Of a DNA stretch of 64,000 nucleotides, positions 1 through 8,172 are shown one piece after another. Position numbers and translations under genes: made by a program. Positions within the stretch are counted from its first letter, which is position 1. The number at the start of each line of letters is the position of its first letter. Source of the stretch: Erythrobacter sp. (GTDB lineage Bacteria > Pseudomonadota > Alphaproteobacteria > Sphingomonadales > Sphingomonadaceae); the NCBI RefSeq assembly GCF_024305245.1, contig NZ_JAMWYX010000001.1, positions 62,001-126,000 of the forward strand, read 5' to 3'. The notes below the pieces were generated by a model that searched no databases, was not told the origin of the DNA, and saw only the letters and a list, made by a program, of their open reading frames with translations.

Positions 1-283
<283 letters not shown>

Positions 284-354
284 TTACATAGGGCGCGGTA
301 AGCGGCCGGGAATATGAATGCAACCGTCAAAAGGTCTGATGCGGCAACTATCTT

Positions 355-375
355 TGCAATCAGTTCGCAATTGCA
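355..375. promoter_or_regulatory. Palindromic operator-like site upstream of mdh
   Basis: A perfect inverted repeat, TGCAAT-N9-ATTGCA, sits in a locally AT-richer patch about 170 bases upstream of the mdh start, in the gap between mdh and the next leftward gene. Its size and symmetry resemble a dimeric repressor operator. The TGCAA half-sites are reminiscent of Fur-family sites, but this is inference only. Confidence 0.3.
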
Positions 376-430
376 TTAAGTGCTTCAAGTCAACCCCTCA
401 GGGAAACACCCTATCCCGCATACAGGTGGA

Positions 431-781
431 TCAGGCGGATATCTGCTCCGCGCTTGCCGCTGCGGCAAGGCGGCGGTCGAACATACCGGTGATCGCGATC
501 CAGTGCGCGGCGCCGGGCGCGTTGCCTTCACTTGCCGCGCGCTCGGCCTCGTCATGGGCGATGCGGGGCGCATGCATGCCGTGGCGGGCGAAGTGGCGCA
601 GAGCGTCGACCAGCACCGGATCGAAGGCGCCCGTGGCGTTCCCGGCCTCTGCGCTGCCGTCTGCGGCCCCCTCGTTATCGTTGACCGCCATCACGCGTAC
701 CCGTGTTACCAACCCGCGTCCGTCTGCGTGCTTTCCAGCGATGCGGGCAGGATCCCGGGCGAGGGCGAGGCGGATCGACAT
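431..781 (-). CDS. Conserved hypothetical protein, 116 aa
   Basis: This small cytoplasmic-looking protein has an N-terminal region ending in AVNDNEG, then a helical segment beginning VLVDALRHFARHGMHA and an Ala/Glu-rich stretch ending near an RRLAAA motif. I recognise this style (a short protein with a 'DALRHFA.HG..A...A' helix) from sphingomonad genomes but know no function for it. Several ORFs overlap here in other frames. I chose this one because of its recognisable composition, a clean ATG with an AGGA upstream, and agreement with the strand of mdh and the sleB-like gene. No signal peptide or membrane segment is seen. Confidence 0.65.
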   Translation of the reverse strand: MSIRLALARDPARIAGKHADGRGLVTRVRVMAVNDNEGAADGSAEAGNATGAFDPVLVDALRHFARHGMHAPRIAHDEAERAASEGNAPGAAHWIAITGMFDRRLAAAASAEQISA

Positions 782-807
782 ATGTGGGGGATTCCTGCTG
801 CGAGCCG

Positions 808-828
808 TTCGCCAAGGGGATTGGCGAA
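808..828. repeat. 8-bp inverted repeat upstream of the 116-aa gene
   Basis: TTCGCCAA-GGGGA-TTGGCGAA forms a perfect hairpin or operator about 27 bases upstream of the start codon of the leftward hypothetical gene. It could be a regulator site or an RNA hairpin in the leader. No T-run follows on either strand, so a terminator role is not supported. Confidence 0.35.
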
Positions 829-932
829 GCGTTATTGTTGTTGGCAGCAGGATTAGCAGCGCCAGACTAAACCTTGGTGTCCGGACAGGGTTTCGAACAG
901 CTTAACCCTGATTGCGCGGTCGCGCGGGCGGC

Positions 933-2057
933 CTATTGCCCCGCATCTGCGGGCGGCGTTTTGTCCGGAGGGGTTTTCCACTGACCGGCGCGGGCATATT
1001 CCGGCTTTACCTGACCGGCTCCGGCAAGTGCGGTATCGGCAGGGATTGCAGCTTCGGGCGCGCTAACTGCCCCGGCGGCCCGCACCGGGGTCGCGTTGCC
1101 GGTGATCGGCGCAAGGTCGTATGCGATGGTGGGGCGCGATGCCTGTGCCTCGTCGATAGTATCGGCGTCTGCGCTGCGTATTGTCCTGCCTGCTTGCGGG
1201 CCATTCTCCAGCGCCGCATAGGCCATCGTGAACGCGCTGCGCGCGCCTGCTCCGCCGCGCAGCCGATAGAAACGGTGCGCGCCGATGGTGCCGATGTGGT
1301 CGAGCGTGCCCGCCCAATAGGGATTGACCCAGAGCGTGTGGTAATGGGTCGCATGCCCGACCGGCGCGTAGACGCTGCCTGCCAGCGCCGCGTTCGCCAC
1401 CCGCTGCGCCCGCGCCCAGCTTGTGCCGCTTGGCCGCCGCGCCAGACTGCCGTCGCAGGTGAAGGAGAACTGGCATCCGGTCTTGCGCGCGGAACCCTGA
1501 TACACCACGCCGCACACGCTGGCGGGCCATGATGGGTGCGCCACGCGGTTGAGCACCACTTGAGCCACTGCGCGCTGTCCGGCTTCGGTTTCGCTGGCGG
1601 CTTCGTACCACACCGCCTGTGCAAGGCATTCAGCCGCGCGGGCATGGGTAAGGCCGACACCGGAGGAGAAAAACGGCCGCGCTGCCGCGCCGACATCGAT
1701 CAACGCACCCAACTCGCGGCCGTCTTCTGCGCCCGGCGACAGCGGATCGGCTTTCGGCAGGGCCACCAGCGCGGTGCCGGGGGGATCGGCGAGGTAGTAG
1801 AACGCCGATCCGGGAAAGCTCATGCCCGGCCGCTCGAACGGCAGCGCCGCATCGGCGGCTTGGCGGGTGGCGAGCGCGGTGTGCGGTTCGATCGCCGCGC
1901 CCGGCAGTGCCACAAGGCTTCCTGGGGCCGCGAGGGCGGGGATGGCAATCGCCGCTGCCAGCACCGCGAACCGCTTGCGCCAGGTGCCATGCGCCGGAGT
2001 GGCGGCAGGGCCGGCGAGGGAGGCGATCAACGCGAAGATGGCGGAACGGAGCGGCAT
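933..2057 (-). CDS. SleB-type cell wall hydrolase
   Basis: The 374-aa protein carries a C-terminal cell wall hydrolase (Hydrolase_2, SleB-like) domain, which cleaves peptidoglycan glycan strands. The N-terminus has a hydrophobic segment (about residues 28-47) preceded by WRKR, consistent with an export signal or anchor. The catalytic domain starts near residue 145 with LAQAVWYEA. Glu152 in that motif is the conserved acidic residue of the family. It is followed by a VVLNRVAHP segment, a CQFSFTCDG motif (residues 195-203) and an ATHYHTLWVNPYW motif, all hallmarks of the family. The last ~100 residues are low-complexity Ala/Pro-rich. It is divergent from the ABC importer genes to the right. The exact start is uncertain because the N-terminal 25 residues are poorly conserved in type. 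Confidence 0.85.
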   Translation of the reverse strand: MPLRSAIFALIASLAGPAATPAHGTWRKRFAVLAAAIAIPALAAPGSLVALPGAAIEPHTALATRQAADAALPFERPGMSFPGSAFYYLADPPGTALVALPKADPLSPGAEDGRELGALIDVGAAARPFFSSGVGLTHARAAECLAQAVWYEAASETEAGQRAVAQVVLNRVAHPSWPASVCGVVYQGSARKTGCQFSFTCDGSLARRPSGTSWARAQRVANAALAGSVYAPVGHATHYHTLWVNPYWAGTLDHIGTIGAHRFYRLRGGAGARSAFTMAYAALENGPQAGRTIRSADADTIDEAQASRPTIAYDLAPITGNATPVRAAGAVSAPEAAIPADTALAGAGQVKPEYARAGQWKTPPDKTPPADAGQ

Positions 2058-2218
2058 GACGTCCAGCGCGCCCTAGCGCCCGCGCAGCCGCCCGGCGAGC
2101 GGCACGCGGCCCTGCGTCCCGAAACCGGACAGGCAGCGCCGCAGGTATGACCGCGCCGCCTGCGCCGGTCACGCCTGCTTGCGCGGCGGACGGGGCGGCC
2201 CTATCGCGGGCGGCGGAC

Positions 2219-3067
2219 ATGGCGCGGGATCGGCACATATCAGCGGCGAGGGGCAGGCGCGGCACGTTCGGCGTGCTGTTGCTGTTGCTGGCGGCAGCCT
2301 GCGCGCCTGCGGATGCACCGGGCGGCGGCACGGATAGCCCCACCATCGTCAGCCTGAACCCCTGCCTCGATGCGATCCTTGTAGAGGTCGCGGCGCCGGA
2401 ACAGGTGCTGGCGCTGTCTCACTACAGCCGCGATCCGGGCAGCAGCTCGATCCCGCAGCACATCGCCGCCGGTTTCGCCATCACTGGTGGCACAGCGGAG
2501 GAAGTGATCGCGCTCGCCCCCGATCTGGTGCTGGCATCCAGCTTCATCGCGCCCGCCACCCGCAGCGCGCTGGAAGACGCGGGCCTGCGGGTCGAGACCT
2601 TCGGCAGCCCCACATCGGTCAGCCAGAGCATCGCGCAGGTGCGGCAGGTGGCGGCGCTCGCCGGACGCAAGCAGGCGGGCGAAGTGCTGGTGGACGCAAT
2701 CGAACACGCCGCCGCACCTGTCAGCAATGCGCGCCCGATCACCACCCTGCTGTGGCAGCCGGGCGAGATCGTGGCGGGCGAGGCGACACTGGTGGCCGAG
2801 ATGCTGCGGTCCCGCAACCTCGCCAGCCACGCCGCCGCGATGGGGCTGGGCCAAGCCGATTTCGTCGCGCTGGAAACGGTGCTTGCGCGTCCGCCCGAGC
2901 TGTTGCTGGTGGCAGGCGACAGCGCCGGTCAGCGCCACCCCTTGCTCGCCCAACTCACGCAAACCCGGGTCGAACCGCTGCCGTCGCGGCTGCTGTTCTG
3001 CGGCGGGCCGACGGTGATCGATCTGGCGCAGCGGCTTGACGATGTCCGCGCAGGACTTCGCCCGTGA
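2219..3067 (+). CDS. BtuF-like ABC transporter substrate-binding lipoprotein
   Basis: This is the periplasmic binding component of a BtuF/FepB-class importer (vitamin B12, haem or ferric siderophore). The N-terminus has a leucine-rich signal ending LLLAAAC, a good lipobox, so the protein is probably a lipoprotein. The mature part opens with PTIVSLNPCLDAIL and contains VLALSHYSRDP and APDLVLAS motifs typical of the TroA/BtuF fold. I prefer the ATG at 2219 because it places the signal peptide at the N-terminus; an in-frame ATG at 2147 would add 24 residues. Its stop overlaps the GTG of the permease gene (GTGA), so the three genes form an operon. The exact substrate cannot be read from the sequence. 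Confidence 0.85.
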   Translation: MARDRHISAARGRRGTFGVLLLLLAAACAPADAPGGGTDSPTIVSLNPCLDAILVEVAAPEQVLALSHYSRDPGSSSIPQHIAAGFAITGGTAEEVIALAPDLVLASSFIAPATRSALEDAGLRVETFGSPTSVSQSIAQVRQVAALAGRKQAGEVLVDAIEHAAAPVSNARPITTLLWQPGEIVAGEATLVAEMLRSRNLASHAAAMGLGQADFVALETVLARPPELLLVAGDSAGQRHPLLAQLTQTRVEPLPSRLLFCGGPTVIDLAQRLDDVRAGLRP

Positions 3068-4071
3068 ACCGCGCCGTGCTGGTTTTTGCGGTGTTGCTGG
3101 CGGCGCTGGTGCCGCTGTCGCTGCTGGCGGGGCGTGTGTGGATCAATCCGTTCGATGTCGCGGGCAGCGGAGCGGCCAATGCCGCGCTGATCCTTGCCGA
3201 ACTGCGCCTGCCGCGCGCGGTGCTGGCTATCATCGTCGGCGCAGGGCTGGGCGCGGCGGGGGCGGCGATGCAGGGGTATTTGCGCAATCCGCTCGCCGAT
3301 CCCGGACTGTTCGGTATCGCGCCGATGGCGGCGCTGGGCGCGGTGGCGAGTTTCTGGCTGGGCGCTGCCATTCCGCCTGCATGGGCCGCGTGGAGCCTGC
3401 CGCTGCTGGCGTTGACCGGCGCGGGCACCGGAATGGCGCTGCTGGCGCTGATCGCCGGGCGCACGTCTTCGGACGCGGCGGGCGGCGCGGGCGGCGGGAT
3501 CGCGCTGTTCACGCTGGCGGGTCTGATGATCGCCAGCCTTGCGGGCGCGCTGACCGCGCTCGCGATCACGCTTGCGCCCAATCCGTTCGCCCTGTCGGAG
3601 ATCGTGATGTGGCTTAACGGCGCGCTGACCGACCGTTCGTGGCGCGAGGTGATGATCGCCGCGCCGCTGGTGGTGGCGGGAATCGCAGTGCTGGCGCTGG
3701 CGGCGCGCAGCCTCGATGCATTGACGCTGGGGGAGGAGGCGGCGCGATCGATGGGGCTTGATCCGGCGCGGCTGCTGTGGCTGCTGGTGATCGGCGTGGG
3801 GCTGACCGTCGGCGCAGGCGTGGCGGTGGCCGGGATCATCGGCTTTGTCGGCCTTGTCGTGCCGCATCTGGTGCGCCCGCTGACAGACCGGTTGCCATCC
3901 AGTCTGATCCTGCCAAGTGCGCTGGCGGGGGCCTGTCTGGTGCTGGCGGCGGACAGCATCGTGCGGGTGCTGCCGCTGGTCACGGAACTGCGGCTCGGCA
4001 TTGCGCTGTCGCTGATCGGCGCGCCGTTCTTCCTGTGGCTGCTGGTCAAGATGCGGCGGGGGCGGCTCTAG
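3064..4071 (+). CDS. FecCD/BtuC-family ABC transporter permease
   Basis: A 335-aa inner-membrane permease of the FecCD family, whose members translocate cobalamin, haem or siderophores. The length is typical of the family. About ten hydrophobic helices are visible. The LRLPRAVLAIIVGAGLG segment followed by GAAMQGYLRNPLADPGLFG is the diagnostic motif around transmembrane helices 2-3. The C-terminal VAGIIGFVGLVVPHLVR segment carries the cytoplasmic coupling loop. The GTG start overlaps the stop of the binding-protein gene by four bases, and the ATPase gene follows with no gap, which shows tight translational coupling. The context makes a complete three-part importer. Confidence 0.93.
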   Translation: MNRAVLVFAVLLAALVPLSLLAGRVWINPFDVAGSGAANAALILAELRLPRAVLAIIVGAGLGAAGAAMQGYLRNPLADPGLFGIAPMAALGAVASFWLGAAIPPAWAAWSLPLLALTGAGTGMALLALIAGRTSSDAAGGAGGGIALFTLAGLMIASLAGALTALAITLAPNPFALSEIVMWLNGALTDRSWREVMIAAPLVVAGIAVLALAARSLDALTLGEEAARSMGLDPARLLWLLVIGVGLTVGAGVAVAGIIGFVGLVVPHLVRPLTDRLPSSLILPSALAGACLVLAADSIVRVLPLVTELRLGIALSLIGAPFFLWLLVKMRRGRL

Positions 4072-4839
4072 ATGCTGGCGGCACAGAACCTTTCACTTGA
4101 TCGCGGCGGTGTGCGGGTGGTGGATGGCGTGTCCGCTGCTCTGCAACCGGGTGCGATCACCGCGATTGTCGGCCCCAACGGCGCGGGCAAATCATCGCTG
4201 CTGCTGGGGCTGGCAGGCCTGATCGACCCGGTAGAGGGCGCGGTGCTGCTGCAGGGCCGGGCGCTGGGCGACATCCCGCCGCGCGAACGTGCGCAGGCGA
4301 TCGGTTATCTGCCGCAAGCGCCCGAAATCGCGTGGGACGTGGCGGTGGAGAACCTGGTCGCGCTGGGCCGCCTGCCGTGGCGTGATCGCGGGGCAGACGC
4401 AGTCGAGGCGGCGCTGACTGCGCTGGCCTTGCAGGAATTGCGTAAGCGCCCCGCCAGCCGCCTTTCGGGCGGGGAACGCGCGCGGGTGCTGCTGGCGCGC
4501 GTGCTGGCCGGAGAACCGCGCTGGATCTTGGCCGACGAACCGCTCGCCGCGCTCGACCTTGCGCACCAGCTCCGGCTGATCGCGCATTTCAAATCCTGCG
4601 CGCAGGCGGGGCAGGGCGTGGTGGTGGTGCTGCACGATCTGGCGCTGGCGATGAACCATGCGGACCGGGTGCTGGTGCTGGATCAGGGGCGGCTGGTCGC
4701 CAAGGGGCCGGCAGCCGATGCGCTGGCGCCGGACATGATCGCGCAAGTCTGGGGCATTGCTGCACGCTGGCTGGGCGATGACGGGGCAAAAGCGCTGGTG
4801 GCAAGCGAGCCGTCGCCAGCACGACCGCCCGCCCCCTGA
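4072..4839 (+). CDS. ABC transporter ATP-binding protein (BtuD/FepC-like)
   Basis: The 255-aa ATPase powers the importer encoded by the two preceding genes. Visible motifs are Walker A GPNGAGKSS (about residues 34-42), the signature LSGGERARV (131-139), Walker B WILADEP (151-157) and the switch histidine in VVLHDLAL. The Q-loop lies in YLPQAPE. The ATG immediately follows the permease stop. The C-terminal tail is Pro/Ala-rich. The gene ends in a short GC hairpin (CGCCCC/GGGGCG) that overlaps the stop but lacks a T-run. Three components in one operon give high confidence in an uptake system; the cobalamin-type assignment is by family resemblance only. Confidence 0.93.
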   Translation: MLAAQNLSLDRGGVRVVDGVSAALQPGAITAIVGPNGAGKSSLLLGLAGLIDPVEGAVLLQGRALGDIPPRERAQAIGYLPQAPEIAWDVAVENLVALGRLPWRDRGADAVEAALTALALQELRKRPASRLSGGERARVLLARVLAGEPRWILADEPLAALDLAHQLRLIAHFKSCAQAGQGVVVVLHDLALAMNHADRVLVLDQGRLVAKGPAADALAPDMIAQVWGIAARWLGDDGAKALVASEPSPARPPAP

Positions 4840-5254
4840 CCGGGGCGCTGACCTGCGACCGCAAGGTCATGCAGGCTAGCGCATCCCGGTTTCGTATTTC
4901 CTCCAGCTTAGGCCAGGTTGCGACCCTGGAAGGGACCCGGCGGGGGGAAGCAGAAGACGCCTTCGGGTTGCCCGACTGCGGCAGATCTGGCGACTATAGT
5001 TTTTCTGTAGGGTAATACAGTTTATCCGTAAGCTTTTGAAAAACATTATAGAAAATATACGTAGTCTCGGCTTCACTAGCCTTAGAGTGCCATGATCGGG
5101 AGCCGGAAGCTGCCCAGAGCAACCGGTTTTTTCGAAACTTCTGTGCACCTGCGGCGTTGCATCGGGGCAGTGGAGGGGCCATCTGCGATTCACCTCAGGC
5201 CCAGACGCAGCGCGGCCTTTACTTTAGCGAACATTTCCGGAACAAGCAGAGCCC
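4840..5254. other. 415-base intergenic region ahead of uvrA
   Basis: No convincing gene is present. A leftward ORF of 105 codons exists but has no family resemblance and spans a composition change. The middle (about 4990-5080) is strikingly AT-rich for this chromosome, with a CTGT...ACAG inverted repeat, and probably holds the uvrA promoter. The right end carries a LexA box listed separately. Confidence 0.6.
5229..5243. promoter_or_regulatory. LexA box of uvrA
   Basis: The sequence is GAAC-ATTTCCG-GAAC, the reverse complement of the alphaproteobacterial SOS box GTTC-N7-GTTC. It ends 11 bases before the uvrA ATG, so bound LexA would sit over the leader and ribosome-binding region. uvrA is an established SOS gene, which supports function. 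Confidence 0.85.
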
Positions 5255-8158
5255 ATGAGCCTCACCACCATTTCCGTGCGCGGTGCGCGCGAGCACAATC
5301 TCAAGGGCATCGATATCGATCTGCCGCGCGATGCGCTGATCGTGGTCACCGGCCTTTCGGGCAGCGGCAAGTCGAGCCTCGCGTTCGACACGATCTACGC
5401 CGAGGGGCAGCGGCGTTATGTGGAGTCGCTCTCCGCCTATGCGCGCCAGTTTCTGGAGATGATGCAGAAGCCCGACGTCGAGCATATCGACGGCCTCAGC
5501 CCTGCGATTTCGATCGAGCAGAAGACCACCAGTCGCAATCCGCGCTCGACCGTGGCGACCGTGACCGAGATCTACGACTATATGCGCCTGCTGTGGGCGC
5601 GGGTCGGCACGCCCTATTCGCCTGCGACCGGCCTGCCGATCAGCGCGCAGACCGTCAGCCAGATGGTCGACCGGGTGATGACACTGCCCGAAGGCACGCG
5701 GCTGTTCCTGCTCGCCCCGGTGGTCCGCGGGCGCAAGGGTGAATACCGCAAGGAACTGGCCGAATGGCAGCGTTCCGGCTTCACCCGCGTGCGGATCGAC
5801 GGCGAGATGTATCCGATCGAGGAAGCACCCGCGCTCGACAAGAAGTACAAGCACGACATCGAAGTGGTGGTTGACCGGATCGCGGTGAAGGACGGCATCG
5901 AAACGCGGCTGGCCGACAGCTTCGAACAGGCGCTGAAGCTGGCCGAGGGGCTGGCCTATGTCGATCTGGCCGATGGCGTGGTGCCGGGGCGCGAGGATGA
6001 GGGCAAGGGCGGCGCCATGAAAGGCGCAGGCCTCGCCGCAAACCGCATCGTCTTTTCCGAGAAGTTCGCCTGCCCGGTCAGCGGCTTCACACTTGAGGCT
6101 ATTGAACCGCGCCTGTTCAGCTTCAACGCCCCGCAAGGCGCGTGCGCGGCTTGTGACGGGATCGGCGAAAAGCAGCTGTTCGACCCGCAACTGGTGGTGC
6201 CGAACGAGGCGCTGACGCTCAAACAGGGCGCAGTGGTGCCGTGGGCCAAGTCCAACCCGCCGTCGCCCTATTATATGCAGGTGCTGGCGAGCCTCGCCAA
6301 GGCTTACGGCTTCAATCTCACCACCCCGTGGGCCGATCTGGAGCCGGATCAGAAGCTGATCATCCTGCACGGCACGGACGGGATGCCGGTGCCGCTGACC
6401 TTCAAGGATGGCCGCCGCGAATACACCGTCAACAAGGCGTTCGAAGGCGTGATCGGCAACCTCAACCGCCGCCTGCTCCAGACCGAAAGCACCTGGATGC
6501 GCGAGGAGCTGTCGAAGTACCAGACCGCGCAGCCCTGCGAAGTCTGCGGCGGCAAGCGGCTCAACGAAAAGGCGCTCAGCGTCCGCATCGCCGACACCGA
6601 CATCGCCACCCCCGTCGCGATGAGCGTGGCGGATGCCAAAGCGTGGTTCCTCGCGCTCGACGCGCAGCTGACCTCGCAGCAGAGCCAGATTGCCAAGGCG
6701 ATCCTGAAGGAGATCAACGAGCGGCTGGGCTTCCTCGACAACGTGGGCCTCGACTACCTCAACCTCGACCGCACCTCCGGCACCCTGTCGGGGGGCGAGA
6801 GCCAGCGTATCCGCCTCGCTAGCCAGATCGGCTCCGGCCTGTCGGGCGTGCTGTATGTGCTCGACGAACCGAGCATCGGCCTCCACCAGCGCGACAACGA
6901 CCGGCTGCTCGAAACCCTCAAACGCCTGCGCGATCTCGGCAACACCGTCATCGTGGTCGAGCATGACGAGGACGCGATCCGCACCGCCGACCACATCGTT
7001 GACCTCGGCCCCGGCGCGGGCGTGCATGGCGGCGAGATCGTCGCGCAAGGCACGCTCGAGGACATCCTCAAGGCCGAAGGATCGCTCACCGCCGATTACC
7101 TCACCGGGCGGCGCAAGATCGACATCCCGGCCAAACGCCGCAAGGGCAATGGCCACAAGATCGTGGTCAAGAACGCGCGCGCCAACAATCTCAAGGGCGT
7201 GACGGCCAAGATCCCGCTCGGCACCTTCACCTGCATCACCGGGGTGTCGGGATCGGGTAAATCCTCGCTCACCATCGACACGCTGCAGGCGGGCGCGGCG
7301 CGGGCATTGAACGGCGCGCGGGTGATCGCGGGGGCGCATGATTCCATCACCGGCCTCGAATATTGCGACAAGGTGATCGAGATCGACCAGTCCCCCATCG
7401 GCCGCACCCCGCGCTCCAACCCCGCCACCTACACCGGCGCCTTCACCCAGATCCGCGACTGGTTCGCCGGCCTGCCCGAAAGCCTCGCGCGCGGGTACAA
7501 GCCGGGGCGCTTCAGCTTCAACGTCAAGGGCGGCCGCTGCGAGAAGTGCCACGGCGACGGCCTCATCAAGATCGAGATGCACTTCCTCCCCGATGTCTAC
7601 GTGACGTGCGAGGAATGCGGCGGCAAACGCTACAACCGGGAAACGCTGGAGGTGAAGTTCAAGGGCCTCAGCATCGCCGACGTGCTCGACATGACGATCG
7701 AGGATGCGGAGGAATTCTTCAAGGCCGTGCCTTCGATCCGCGAGAAGATGCGGATGCTGAACGAGGTCGGCCTCGGCTACGTCAAGGTCGGCCAGCAGGC
7801 GACCACGCTATCGGGCGGCGAGGCGCAGCGGGTGAAGCTCGCCAAGGAACTCGCGCGGCGCAGCACCGGACAGACGCTGTATATCCTCGACGAGCCGACC
7901 ACCGGCCTGCATTTCGAGGATGTGCGCAAACTGCTCGAAGTGCTGCACCGGCTGGTGGAGGGCGGCAATTCGGTCGTCGTGATCGAACACAACCTCGACG
8001 TGATCAAGACCGCGGACTGGATCATCGACCTCGGGCCGGAAGGCGGCGTGCGGGGCGGGGAGATCGTCGCGGAGGGCACGCCGGAGAAGGTGGTGAAGGA
8101 GCCGCGGTCGTTTACGGGGCAGTATCTGGCGCCTTTGTTGGGGCGGCGATCCTCTTGA
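5255..8158 (+). CDS. uvrA: Excinuclease ABC subunit A
   Basis: UvrA is the damage-sensing ATPase of nucleotide excision repair. It works as a dimer, hands damaged DNA to UvrB and is cytoplasmic. The 967-aa length is normal. The first Walker A is GLSGSGKS at residues 33-40 and the second is GVSGSGKSS in the C-terminal half. Both ABC signatures ([12 protein letters not shown] and [12 protein letters not shown]) and zinc-finger cysteine clusters ([16 protein letters not shown] with CEECGGKR) are present. The ATG has a LexA box directly upstream, so SOS induction is expected. The gene is convergent with the reverse transcriptase gene, with only 14 bases between stop codons. A very long ORF on the opposite strand is a shadow. 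Confidence 0.98.
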   Translation: MSLTTISVRGAREHNLKGIDIDLPRDALIVVTGLSGSGKSSLAFDTIYAEGQRRYVESLSAYARQFLEMMQKPDVEHIDGLSPAISIEQKTTSRNPRSTVATVTEIYDYMRLLWARVGTPYSPATGLPISAQTVSQMVDRVMTLPEGTRLFLLAPVVRGRKGEYRKELAEWQRSGFTRVRIDGEMYPIEEAPALDKKYKHDIEVVVDRIAVKDGIETRLADSFEQALKLAEGLAYVDLADGVVPGREDEGKGGAMKGAGLAANRIVFSEKFACPVSGFTLEAIEPRLFSFNAPQGACAACDGIGEKQLFDPQLVVPNEALTLKQGAVVPWAKSNPPSPYYMQVLASLAKAYGFNLTTPWADLEPDQKLIILHGTDGMPVPLTFKDGRREYTVNKAFEGVIGNLNRRLLQTESTWMREELSKYQTAQPCEVCGGKRLNEKALSVRIADTDIATPVAMSVADAKAWFLALDAQLTSQQSQIAKAILKEINERLGFLDNVGLDYLNLDRTSGTLSGGESQRIRLASQIGSGLSGVLYVLDEPSIGLHQRDNDRLLETLKRLRDLGNTVIVVEHDEDAIRTADHIVDLGPGAGVHGGEIVAQGTLEDILKAEGSLTADYLTGRRKIDIPAKRRKGNGHKIVVKNARANNLKGVTAKIPLGTFTCITGVSGSGKSSLTIDTLQAGAARALNGARVIAGAHDSITGLEYCDKVIEIDQSPIGRTPRSNPATYTGAFTQIRDWFAGLPESLARGYKPGRFSFNVKGGRCEKCHGDGLIKIEMHFLPDVYVTCEECGGKRYNRETLEVKFKGLSIADVLDMTIEDAEEFFKAVPSIREKMRMLNEVGLGYVKVGQQATTLSGGEAQRVKLAKELARRSTGQTLYILDEPTTGLHFEDVRKLLEVLHRLVEGGNSVVVIEHNLDVIKTADWIIDLGPEGGVRGGEIVAEGTPEKVVKEPRSFTGQYLAPLLGRRSS

Positions 8159-8172
8159 GAATGGTTAGGGCG

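Noticed and set aside
2058..2146. Possible cobalamin riboswitch ahead of the BtuFCD-like operon (GTCCCGAAACCGGAC resembles the 3' conserved segment).
   Set aside because: The other conserved parts (GGGAA/GGTG segment and the CCGCAACTGT box) are missing, and the needed upstream length would overlap the divergent hydrolase gene.
4876..5193. Leftward 105-codon ORF between the ABC operon and uvrA.
   Set aside because: It crosses an abrupt composition change, has no recognisable features and occupies the uvrA promoter region.
5219..7582. 787-codon ORF antisense to uvrA.
   Set aside because: It mirrors a clear uvrA; long antisense frames are expected opposite GC-rich coding DNA, and the translation shows no family motifs.
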